A stretch of 64,000 bases of DNA from Lachnoclostridium edouardi (GTDB lineage: Bacteria > Bacillota > Clostridia > Lachnospirales > Lachnospiraceae): contig NZ_OESQ01000001.1 in assembly GCF_900240245.1 (NCBI RefSeq), positions 3,250,679 through 3,314,678 of the forward strand, given 5' to 3'. Below, piece by piece: positions 9,127-16,462 of this stretch (within the stretch, counting starts at the first letter, position 1; each line of letters begins with the position of its first letter). Under the pieces are notes generated by a model. That model was given only the letters and a program-made list of their open reading frames with translations. It made no database searches and was not told where the DNA came from. Position numbers and translations under genes: made by a program.

Positions 9127-9701
9127 ACATATATCTGCAGCTGTTTCTCAGCTTTTTTCAAATCGGATTATTTAGCTTTGGGGGAGGATATGCAGCACTG
9201 CCCTTTATTCAGCAGCAGGTTGTAGAGGGAAATGGGTGGCTGCTGCCTGCAGAGTTTAATAATCTGATTACAATATCCCAGATGACCCCAGGTCCTATTG
9301 CAATTAACGCGGCTACCTTTGTGGGGCTGAAAGTGGCCGGTCCCATAGGCGCTGTAAACGCCACCTTAGGCTGTGTGTTTCCTTCCTGTATTTTAGTATC
9401 TTTCATTGCCTGGCTGTATGTAAAATATAAAAATCTGACAATGCTTCAAAGTATTCTTTCTTGTCTAAGACCTGCTGTAGTGGCCATGGTGGCTTCAGCG
9501 GGAATCTTAATTATAAAATCAGCTTTTTTCGGAGAAGGCGCTTCTATTTCCATAGAACATATACAAATATTCCAGGTGGTTTTATTTTTGACTGCTTTTA
9601 TTTTGCTGCGGTGGAAAAAATGGAGCCCGATTTTAGTTATGCTTCTCTGCGGCATAGGAGAGGCGGCCGTGCCTTATGGCTGCAGATTATTAGGTCTATG
9701 A
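9123..9701 (+). CDS. Chromate transporter (ChrA family), second half-size subunit
   Basis: 192-residue partner of the preceding CHR protein, with FSFGGGYAALPFIQQQVV and MTPGPIAINAATFVG. I start it at 9123 because that ATG overlaps the previous stop (ATGA) and gives the normal family N-terminus. An upstream in-frame ATG at 9069 would add 18 residues that lie inside the previous gene. The two halves have opposite predicted topology in this family. Confidence 0.88.
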   Translation: MNIYLQLFLSFFQIGLFSFGGGYAALPFIQQQVVEGNGWLLPAEFNNLITISQMTPGPIAINAATFVGLKVAGPIGAVNATLGCVFPSCILVSFIAWLYVKYKNLTMLQSILSCLRPAVVAMVASAGILIIKSAFFGEGASISIEHIQIFQVVLFLTAFILLRWKKWSPILVMLLCGIGEAAVPYGCRLLGL

Positions 9702-9777
9702 TTTTACGGGAAAAAACATAAATATCCTGGCCGTTTCATCATATAATATGGGTAAATAGCAGGAAACGAGATGGCTT

Positions 9778-10923
9778 ATGGAAATTTATACAGTGGAGAC
9801 AGGAGATAATATAGATGAGATCGCAGCCAGGTTCCAGGTAAATGTGTCTGATTTGATTTATGATAATCAGCTGGTATATCCCTACCGCCTGGCGGTGGGA
9901 CAGGCGCTTGTAATAAGATTAAACAGGAACAGAGAAAGAAAAGAAATAATATCATCAGGTTATGCATACCCTTTTATCAGCCCGTGGGTATTAAGGGAAA
10001 CCTTGCCTTATTTGTCAGAAATCTCAGTTTTTTCCTACGGATTTACTCAGCAGGGGGAATTAGTGCCGCCTTTTGCAGATGATGAGTGGATGATTGAGGA
10101 GGCAAGGGCCCATCAGGCGCTTCCCATATTAACCTTAACCTCTCTGGGGGAGGACGGACATTTTAATAATATGCTGATTTCCAGCCTGGTGAACAATGAA
10201 AAATTGCAGGAACAGCTGATATGGCATCTGGGAAGCGTAATGGTGAAAAAAGGATACGCAGGGATTAATGTAGACTTTGAGTATATTCTGGCTGAGGAAA
10301 AAGATAAATTTACTGGATTTGTGAGAAAGCTGACTGAGGTAATGAACGTGTTTGGGTACAAGGTGTCAGTGGCCCTTCCGCCTAAAACCTCCAGGGACCA
10401 GCAGGGACTTTTATACCAGGGGGTAGATTATAAGGCCTTAGGAGGGGCTGCAAATGAAGTCTTTATTATGGCGTATGAATGGGGATATACATACGGAGCG
10501 CCTATGGCCGTGGCGCCTGCTTATATGGTGCGCCGTGTTTTAGAATATGCGCTTACTGAAATTCCACCGGAAAAAATAATTTTGGGAATGCCCAATTATG
10601 GCTATGATTGGCCTCTGCCTTATGAAAGAGGAACTACAAAAGCCAGAATTATGGGAAATATAGAAGCAGTGCAGCTGGCTATCCAGTACGGCGTGCCTAT
10701 ACAGTTTGATTCTCAAGCGCTGTCCCCCTACTTTCAGTACTGGCAGTACGGGATTTTGCATGAGGTGTGGTTTGAGGACGCCAGGTCTGTGCAGGCCAAA
10801 ATGGACCTTGTACAGGAGTATGGATTAAAAGGGGCCGGTTACTGGCAGCTGATGCAGCTGTTTCGGGCCAGCTGGCTGATTATGGAAGATGAATTTATTG
10901 TGAAAAAACCCCTTTTTTCATAA
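9778..10923 (+). CDS. LysM-GH18 protein, spore cortex or cell-wall glycosidase type
   Basis: 381-residue protein with one N-terminal LysM domain (about 3-47: YTVETGDNIDEIAARFQV) and a GH18 domain of the YaaH/SleL type (about 60-365). The catalytic Glu is in GINVDFEYI, and MAYEWGY and YWQLMQLF match the substrate-cleft signatures. There is no signal peptide, as is usual for YaaH-like proteins that act on the spore from the mother cell. Upstream, CATATAATA near 9740 resembles a sporulation sigma (E or K) -10 box, but a -35 match is weak. Likely role is cortex hydrolysis in germination; a vegetative wall role is the alternative. Confidence 0.88.
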   Translation: MEIYTVETGDNIDEIAARFQVNVSDLIYDNQLVYPYRLAVGQALVIRLNRNRERKEIISSGYAYPFISPWVLRETLPYLSEISVFSYGFTQQGELVPPFADDEWMIEEARAHQALPILTLTSLGEDGHFNNMLISSLVNNEKLQEQLIWHLGSVMVKKGYAGINVDFEYILAEEKDKFTGFVRKLTEVMNVFGYKVSVALPPKTSRDQQGLLYQGVDYKALGGAANEVFIMAYEWGYTYGAPMAVAPAYMVRRVLEYALTEIPPEKIILGMPNYGYDWPLPYERGTTKARIMGNIEAVQLAIQYGVPIQFDSQALSPYFQYWQYGILHEVWFEDARSVQAKMDLVQEYGLKGAGYWQLMQLFRASWLIMEDEFIVKKPLFS

Positions 10924-10946
10924 AATACATATAAAGCTTTACAGGC

Positions 10947-10984
10947 AAGGTTCATTTTTTTGCGGAAAAAATGAACCTTTTTTC
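10947..10984 (+). terminator. Rho-independent terminator
   Basis: A perfect 14-bp stem (AAGGTTCATTTTTT with AAAAAATGAACCTT) around a 5-nt loop, followed by a run of T. Being A/T symmetric, it could work in both directions. Confidence 0.9.
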
Positions 10985-11035
10985 TGCCATAAGACTCTTA
11001 TATACAGGTGCACCTAATAGGAAAGGAGATTTGCC

Positions 11036-11611
11036 ATGGACGACACAGAAATAAAAATAATCAGACAGATGCAGCAGGGAGATGAACAGGCATTTTCCTG
11101 GCTGTACCACAAATATCAGGGAAAAGTGTTTCGGATGGCTTATCTGCTTTCCGGAAACAAAACTGACAGTGAAGATATTCTGCAGGAAACCTTTGTCAAA
11201 TGTTATATCTACAGAAAAAAATTAAGGGAGGCAGAGCGGTTTGAAAGCTGGCTGATTCAAACTATGACCAGAACTGCCTGGCGCTATTTGAAAAAACAGA
11301 GAAAAGAACAGCCGGCAGAGGAAATCTGGGAGACAAAAGAAAATCAGCCGTCTGAAATAGAAATTTTAAACCAGGTTCTTACCCAGGAGGAAAATAAACT
11401 GCTTTATGAAGCAGTGGCCCGGCTGGAGGTAAAACAGAGAACAGTAGTTGTGCTTTATTATTTTAATCAGATGACTGCAAAGGAAATCAGCAAGGCCATA
11501 GGATGTATGGAAGGAACTGTAAAATCCAGACTTTACGCTGCCAGAAGAAATTTAAGGCTGCTGTTAGAGGGACAGGAAAAGGAGGATTTCTATGAGAGAA
11601 GAACAGTTTGA
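11036..11611 (+). CDS. ECF-type RNA polymerase sigma factor
   Basis: 191-residue sigma-70 family protein of extracytoplasmic-function size. Region 2 spans about 10-80 (FSWLYHKYQGKVFRMAYLL, DSEDILQETFVKCY, RFESWLIQTMTRTAWRYLKK) and region 4 about 130-180 (LEVKQRTVVVLYYFNQMTAKEISKAIGCMEGTVKSRLYAARRNLR), which includes the -35 recognition helix. The following membrane-anchored gene overlaps it by 20 bp and fits the usual cognate anti-sigma position. Its regulon is not visible in the window. Confidence 0.93.
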   Translation: MDDTEIKIIRQMQQGDEQAFSWLYHKYQGKVFRMAYLLSGNKTDSEDILQETFVKCYIYRKKLREAERFESWLIQTMTRTAWRYLKKQRKEQPAEEIWETKENQPSEIEILNQVLTQEENKLLYEAVARLEVKQRTVVVLYYFNQMTAKEISKAIGCMEGTVKSRLYAARRNLRLLLEGQEKEDFYERRTV

Positions 11612-12383
11612 CAAGGCAGTAAGAGAAGCGCTGTTAAGAAAAGCAGGGGAAGCAGTGATGACCCGTGAGGAAGAGGAAAAGGCTTTATGTGAAATTAAAG
11701 ATAAAGCCGGCATAGGAAAGGAAAAAATTATGAAATTAAGCAGCAGAAAGAAAATAGCAGTACTGGCAGCGGCAATGTGTATGTTTGCAGCATTTGGAGT
11801 ATTAGGAGCGGGAAAGATCGTAGGCTTAGGCTCCAGCCACAGAAACGACAAGCCTACCTACACCGCCTACAGCCAGGTAGCTTCCTCGGAAAAGGAATTA
11901 GGATTTATGCCGTATTCAGTGGAAAAATTCTCAAACGGCTATAAATTTCAAAAAGGATTTTTATTAGATGTAAACGGATTTGATGAAAACGGAACTGTAA
12001 TACAAACGGAAAAGGAGCTGTCTTTAGAGTACGAAAAAGACGGTTCCAGAATTTCAGCCTCCATTGGAAAGCCTATGACTGAGGAGGAAAATACCGGGCT
12101 GGTAAAAACAGAAAACTATAAAGGACTGGATATTAATTATTATGAAAACCAATATATATTTGTAGAGGGAGAGTATGAACCTACAGAGGAGGAGCTGAAG
12201 CTTCAGGAGGAAGGAAAATTAATTATCAGCTACGGAATTCCAGAGGGAAAACAGGAGAAAACAATGCAGTTTGTTGCCTGGGACGACGGAGGAATCCATT
12301 ATAGCCTGCTGTCCTATGAGGATTCTTCTGTAGGCGGAGATCAGATGATTCAAATGGCAAAGGAAATGATCGATGCCAGATAA
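11592..12383 (+). CDS. Membrane-anchored putative anti-sigma factor
   Basis: 263-residue protein with a cytoplasmic N-terminal segment (about 1-50, rich in Glu, Lys and Arg), one membrane helix (about 53-75, KIAVLAAAMCMFAAFGVLGAG) and an extracytoplasmic C-terminal domain (about 80-263) resembling the DUF4367-type sensor part of anti-sigma proteins. Overlap with the ECF sigma gene indicates translational coupling and makes an anti-sigma function likely, though no zinc-binding HXXXCXXC motif is present. The function is inferred from architecture and context. Confidence 0.72.
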   Translation: MREEQFDKAVREALLRKAGEAVMTREEEEKALCEIKDKAGIGKEKIMKLSSRKKIAVLAAAMCMFAAFGVLGAGKIVGLGSSHRNDKPTYTAYSQVASSEKELGFMPYSVEKFSNGYKFQKGFLLDVNGFDENGTVIQTEKELSLEYEKDGSRISASIGKPMTEEENTGLVKTENYKGLDINYYENQYIFVEGEYEPTEEELKLQEEGKLIISYGIPEGKQEKTMQFVAWDDGGIHYSLLSYEDSSVGGDQMIQMAKEMIDAR

Positions 12384-12523
12384 AAGGCTGCATAGCCAAA
12401 AAAGCTTGAAAAACATAAGAGAATGTGATAAATTATACTAATGTTTAAGGTGCTGCACTTATAAGGCGGCACCTTATTTATGCGGCTGAACCAGCCATAT
12501 TGAAACAGGACAGGAGACAGGAT
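12384..12523 (+). promoter_or_regulatory. mntP upstream region with hairpin
   Basis: TTGAAA (about 12407) and TAAATT (about 12430) form a possible promoter with a 17-bp gap. A hairpin AAGGTGCTGC with GCGGCACCTT (about 12448-12475) follows, without a long U-tract. The conserved yybP-ykoY manganese riboswitch core is not recognisable here. Confidence 0.4.
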
Positions 12524-13093
12524 ATGAGTATTTTCACATTATTTGTTTTGGCCGTAGGGCTTTCTATGGACGCCTTTGCCGTATCTATCTGCAAAGGTTT
12601 GGCTATGAAAACAGTGAGCTTAAAAAGAATGGCTGTGGTAGGCTTGTGGTTTGGCGGCTTTCAGGCCATGATGCCCTTAGCCGGATACTTTTTGGGAAGC
12701 CAGTTTAAAAACCAGATTTCTGCTATTGATCACTGGATTGCATTTGTGCTTTTAGGGATTATTGGCATTAATATGATCAGGGAAGCCCTGGGGGCGGAAG
12801 AGGAATGTGAAAATGGGCCGGATGCCTCCCTGGCAGTGAGAGATATGTTTCTGCTGGCTGTGGCCACCAGCATCGACGCTTTGGCGGTGGGAGTTACATT
12901 TGCCTTTTTGGATGTGAAAATCGGCCCGGCAGTGGCATTTATAGGAGTTGTCACATGTATTTTGTCAGGAGCAGGAGTAAAAACAGGCAATGTTTTCGGC
13001 GCCCGCTATGAGTCTAAGGCAGAGCTGGCCGGAGGCATAATACTAGTCTGTCTGGGAGTGAAAATTCTCCTGGAGCATATAGGAATATTTTAA
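12524..13093 (+). CDS. mntP: Manganese efflux pump MntP
   Basis: 189-residue inner membrane protein with six predicted helices. The two MntP repeats each carry the conserved Asp motif: [14 protein letters not shown] near the N-terminus and [14 protein letters not shown] at mid-protein. It exports Mn2+ and protects from manganese excess. The ATG at 12524 has AGGAG 9 nt upstream and gives the family N-terminus. An in-frame upstream ATG at 12500 would add eight residues. Monocistronic, ending in a shared convergent terminator. Confidence 0.93.
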   Translation: MSIFTLFVLAVGLSMDAFAVSICKGLAMKTVSLKRMAVVGLWFGGFQAMMPLAGYFLGSQFKNQISAIDHWIAFVLLGIIGINMIREALGAEEECENGPDASLAVRDMFLLAVATSIDALAVGVTFAFLDVKIGPAVAFIGVVTCILSGAGVKTGNVFGARYESKAELAGGIILVCLGVKILLEHIGIF

Positions 13094-13110
13094 AATATAC
13101 ATATGAATAG

Positions 13111-13167
13111 AAAAAGGAAGGCTTCTGCTTACACGTAATAAAGTAATAAACAGAAGTCTTCCTTTTT
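13111..13167. terminator. Bidirectional terminator between mntP and ABC operon
   Basis: AAAAAGGAAG-CTTCTG pairs with CAGAAG-CTTCCTTTTT across a 24-nt loop. A-tract on one side and T-tract on the other allow termination of both convergent units. Confidence 0.8.
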
Positions 13168-13939
13168 AGTTTCCGCATTCTATACTGATTTCATTAAACA
13201 TATCTAAAATATCGTCGATTTGAACAGCGGCTTTTTCCGGTCCTTTTTTATCTATAATTGCCTGGCCCTGATGCATCATCAGAAGCCGGTTTCCATACTC
13301 TACTGCGTATCTTAAATTGTGAGTAACCATAATGGTTGTCAGATTTTTTTCTTTTACTATTTTGTCAGTAAGCTCCATAATAGTTTCAGCTGTTTTAGGA
13401 TCTAGGGCGGCTGTGTGCTCATCTAAAATTAAAAATTCAATAGGCGTCATAGTGGACATGAGAAGAGCCATAGCCTGACGCTGTCCTCCTGACAAAACGC
13501 CTACCTTTACGTGGAGTTTATCCTCCAGTCCTAATCCTAAGGATCTAAGCTGATCTCTGTAAAACTCGATTCTCTGTTTGTTAGTGCCTGGCAGCAAATT
13601 AAAAGGCTTTCCCTTATTATCTGCCAGGGACATATTTTCCAAAATAGTCATGTCAGGGCAGGTGCCCATAGCAGGGTTCTGATAAACGCGTCCTATTTTT
13701 CTCTGCCTTTTATATTCAGGCATTTTTGTAATATCTGTATTGTTCATTACAAGACGGCCGCCGTCTAAGGGAATGCTGCCGCAGATAATATTTAAAAGAG
13801 AGGTTTTTCCGGAACCGTTGCTGCCTACTACAGATACAAACTCGTGATCTCCAATGGTAAGAGAAAAATCGTGAAATAAACACATTTCATTTACAGTTCC
13901 TGCATTATAAAACTTTTCAATATGATTGATTTCAAGCAT
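13166..13939 (-). CDS. ABC transporter ATP-binding protein (TrpXYZ type)
   Basis: 257-residue ATPase with Walker A GSNGSGKTS, Q-loop region, signature LSGGQRQAMAL and Walker B FLILDEHTAAL. It overlaps the permease gene by 8 bp and is the last gene of a binding protein-permease-ATPase operon. The whole operon lies behind a T-box whose specifier reads UGG, so tryptophan, or a precursor, is the most likely substrate. The His switch (TIMVTHN) is intact. Confidence 0.88.
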   Translation of the reverse strand: MLEINHIEKFYNAGTVNEMCLFHDFSLTIGDHEFVSVVGSNGSGKTSLLNIICGSIPLDGGRLVMNNTDITKMPEYKRQRKIGRVYQNPAMGTCPDMTILENMSLADNKGKPFNLLPGTNKQRIEFYRDQLRSLGLGLEDKLHVKVGVLSGGQRQAMALLMSTMTPIEFLILDEHTAALDPKTAETIMELTDKIVKEKNLTTIMVTHNLRYAVEYGNRLLMMHQGQAIIDKKGPEKAAVQIDDILDMFNEISIECGN

Positions 13940-14816
13940 GGTTTTTCACCTTCCTTTTGCTGGTATTGCTGATGACAAGAATCACCAGGAAGAGAATGGC
14001 AGTAATCAGCTTCAGATCAAATGCCTCCAGCCCTAAAGAAATAGCAATAGAAATACATGCCTTATAAAGGATGGAGCCAATAATCACTGCTGTGGTAGCT
14101 TTTATAAAGGTCATATGGGAAAACAGCTGTGTTCCCATAATTACGCTGGCCAATCCAATTACCATAGTGCCTGTGCCCATGGAAATTTCAAATCCGGATT
14201 TGTGCTGGCAGTAAATACATCCCGCCAATGCGGCAAAGCCGTTGGCAATGGCCAGACCTACGATTTTCACCATGCCCTTATCCTTAGCCAAGGATGTTAC
14301 AATCACATCATTGTCGCCTACAGCTCTTAACAAAAAGCCGGACCGTGTTTTTAAATAAAGATCTAAAAGAATTTTGCAGACCAGAATAATTGCAAATAAA
14401 ATAATTACAATCATATATGGGCTGATAGACTGAGGCAGAGAGGCCAGCCATTGATTTTCAAAAATAGTATCCTTACTGAAAATAGGAAGATTGGCCCGTC
14501 CGCTGGCAATTCTTAAATTAACAGAATAGAGGCCGGTCATAACGATAATTCCGGAAAGAAGATCCCGAACCTTTAATTTTACATGGATAAAGCCTGTGAC
14601 GCAGCCTGCCGCCGCCCCTGCCAAAAATGATAAAAATAAAGTGGCAAAAGGTGGAACGTCGGCTAAAATCAGGGTGGCCGTCAAAGCGGCCCCCAAAGGA
14701 AAAGTGCTGTCCACTGACAAATCCGGAAAATCCAGAATTTTATAAGTAATATATACGCCCAGAGCCATAATGGCATAAACCAGGCCTTCCTCTAAAATAC
14801 CTAGAAGTATCTGCAT
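13932..14816 (-). CDS. ABC transporter permease (TrpXYZ type)
   Basis: 294-residue permease related to the branched-chain amino acid (LivH) permease superfamily, with about eight hydrophobic segments and the family N-terminus LGILEEGLVYAIMALGVYITYKIL. It lies 33 bp after the binding-protein gene and overlaps the ATPase gene. It is expected to form the membrane channel of a tryptophan (or aromatic compound) importer, given the Trp-specific T-box upstream of the operon. Confidence 0.88.
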   Translation of the reverse strand: MQILLGILEEGLVYAIMALGVYITYKILDFPDLSVDSTFPLGAALTATLILADVPPFATLFLSFLAGAAAGCVTGFIHVKLKVRDLLSGIIVMTGLYSVNLRIASGRANLPIFSKDTIFENQWLASLPQSISPYMIVIILFAIILVCKILLDLYLKTRSGFLLRAVGDNDVIVTSLAKDKGMVKIVGLAIANGFAALAGCIYCQHKSGFEISMGTGTMVIGLASVIMGTQLFSHMTFIKATTAVIIGSILYKACISIAISLGLEAFDLKLITAILFLVILVISNTSKRKVKNHA

Positions 14817-14849
14817 GATACGCCTCCAAATAATTATATTTTATTCAGC

Positions 14850-15953
14850 TTAATTAGCCGCTTCAATGGAGCTGAACATTTCTTTTGCAGATGATACTAA
14901 ATCATCAGGAAGACTAATTCCCAGGTCCTCGGCTACCTGTGAATTGCCGTAGAAGGCTGCTTCTGTAATTGTCTCATAATTCATTTCGCTGGCTTTAGCT
15001 TCACCCTTCAGCACCTTTGCAGCCATTTTTCCGGTCTGATTTCCAAGGGCTACATAATCCAGTCCCATAGCTGCCAGACAGCCGATTTTTACCTGCTCGA
15101 TTTCACTTCCAAATACAGGAATATTCTTTTTATTTGCCTTGTTAAGAATAGAAGGAAGGGAAGAAACTACAGTATTATCTGTCAGGTTGCTGAGACAATC
15201 TACCTTCTCTAAAAGTCTGTCAGTTGCCAGAGGAATATCTGAGGTGGCAGACACGCCGCCTTCTACAATTTCAAAGCCATATTCAGGAGCTAAAGTTTTA
15301 TATTCTTCAATTGTTGAAAGAGAATTTACCTCGCTGGTGGTGTAAAGAATTCCAATAGATTTTGCTTCTGGAAGAATGGCTCTGATCATTTCCAGCTGCT
15401 GTTTTACAGGCAGCTTATCGCTTGTTCCTGTAACCTCGCCTACTGGAGTTCCGTCTGCATTTGCCAGTTCAGCGGCAACCGGATCAGTGATGGCTGTATA
15501 AATAACAGGAATATTATTTTTTCTGCCTACATTATATTCATTCTGAGCAATAGGAGTGGCGATTCCGCACATTAAATCCACATCCTGCGCCGCGAAATTG
15601 CTTGCAATCTGGGCCGCAATGCTGGGATCTGCCTGGGAATTTTCATATATAACAGTTAAGTTCTGGCCTTCAATCAGTCCTTCCTCTGCAAGACCCTGTA
15701 AAAAGCCCTCCCTGCAGTTGTCTAAGGAGCCGTGTACTGCAAACTGTCCGATGCCAATTGTGTAGGAGCCGGAAGCTGCTTCCTGAGACTGATCCTCAGA
15801 TGAAGAATCGCCCTCTGAAGAACCCTGTGTATCAGAAGCCTGTGTCTGAGAAGAAACTTCTGAGCTTTCAGAAGAAGCCTGTTTTCCTCCGCAGCCTGCC
15901 AAAATAGATGCTGCCATAGCTGTTACTAATAATGCTGTCATTGCTTTTTTCAT
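14850..15953 (-). CDS. Lipoprotein substrate-binding protein, probable TrpX-like
   Basis: 367-residue lipoprotein. It has a signal peptide with lipobox ILAGC (Cys about 21), a Ser/Gln/Glu-rich linker (about 25-62), then a two-lobe periplasmic-binding fold of the ABC sugar/amino-acid type (YTIGIGQFAVHGSLDNCREGF, VTGTSDKLPVKQQLEMI, IPVFGSEIEQVKIG). It is the first gene of the T-box controlled operon. Members of this family in Firmicutes are predicted tryptophan/aromatic amino acid binders from regulon studies. Specificity here rests on the T-box codon rather than on the protein. Confidence 0.87.
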   Translation of the reverse strand: MKKAMTALLVTAMAASILAGCGGKQASSESSEVSSQTQASDTQGSSEGDSSSEDQSQEAASGSYTIGIGQFAVHGSLDNCREGFLQGLAEEGLIEGQNLTVIYENSQADPSIAAQIASNFAAQDVDLMCGIATPIAQNEYNVGRKNNIPVIYTAITDPVAAELANADGTPVGEVTGTSDKLPVKQQLEMIRAILPEAKSIGILYTTSEVNSLSTIEEYKTLAPEYGFEIVEGGVSATSDIPLATDRLLEKVDCLSNLTDNTVVSSLPSILNKANKKNIPVFGSEIEQVKIGCLAAMGLDYVALGNQTGKMAAKVLKGEAKASEMNYETITEAAFYGNSQVAEDLGISLPDDLVSSAKEMFSSIEAAN

Positions 15954-16009
15954 AATTAAAATCCTCCTTGATTAGAAATTCTGTGGTATAAGAACTTACT
16001 TTGAAAGAA

Positions 16010-16300
16010 GAGACAAAAAAACGCCTCAGGAAAAGATCGACGATCCTTTCTTGAGACGAATAATAATCCGCGGTGCCACTCAAATTGACTGTAAGTCCAC
16101 TTTATCATATACCAACATATATGCCGCGCAGATAACGGTGGCGGTTTCCGTCAGTCCCTACTTACTGAAAACAGGTTCAGGACAGCCCTCAAAAGTCCAT
16201 TCAGCCTTCGATTCCACACCGCATTTCCACCTGCAGCGGCTCTCTGTCATGTTATCTGAAAGCTTACTTCTCTTTCTCAACGGTTTTTCTTATTTATGCC
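16010..16300 (-). promoter_or_regulatory. T-box leader, specifier UGG (tryptophan)
   Basis: Read on the minus strand, the stem I landmark AGAGAGCCGCTGCAGGTGG (around 16235) precedes CTGAATGGACTTT, where the specifier codon TGG corresponds to plus-strand 16197-16199. The T-box core AGTGGCACCGCGG is at 16068-16080, with UGGC able to pair with a GCCA tRNA end. The terminator CGTCTCAAGAAAGGATC / GATCTTTTCCTGAGGCG plus T-run covers about 16015-16058. This T-box therefore reads charging of tRNA-Trp and controls the downstream ABC transporter. Confidence 0.92.
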
Positions 16301-16304
16301 CATT

Positions 16305-16333
16305 ATGTTAATACAGAAAATCTGGTTTGTCAA
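16305..16333 (-). promoter_or_regulatory. Promoter of the Trp T-box ABC operon
   Basis: On the minus strand TTGACA (16328-16333) and TAACAT (16305-16310) are 17 bp apart, immediately before the T-box leader. Confidence 0.8.
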
Positions 16334-16393
16334 CTGGAAATTAAAATTTCATAGATAAAATTCTGAATATATATGGAAATAAGAAAATTCAAT

Positions 16394-16422
16394 TTGAACT
16401 ATAGTAAGAAATATGATAAAGT
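16394..16422 (+). promoter_or_regulatory. Possible promoter for class A PBP gene
   Basis: TTGAAC (16394-16399), 17-bp spacer, TAAAGT (16417-16422), about 40 nt before the PBP start. It is divergent from the ABC operon promoter. Confidence 0.55.
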
Positions 16423-16462
16423 GTAAGGCAGAAAAGCAATTCATTTTACAAAGGGGAACAAG

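Noticed and set aside
12384-12523. yybP-ykoY manganese riboswitch before mntP
   Set aside because: Only a simple hairpin is present; the conserved internal-loop sequences of that riboswitch are not recognisable.
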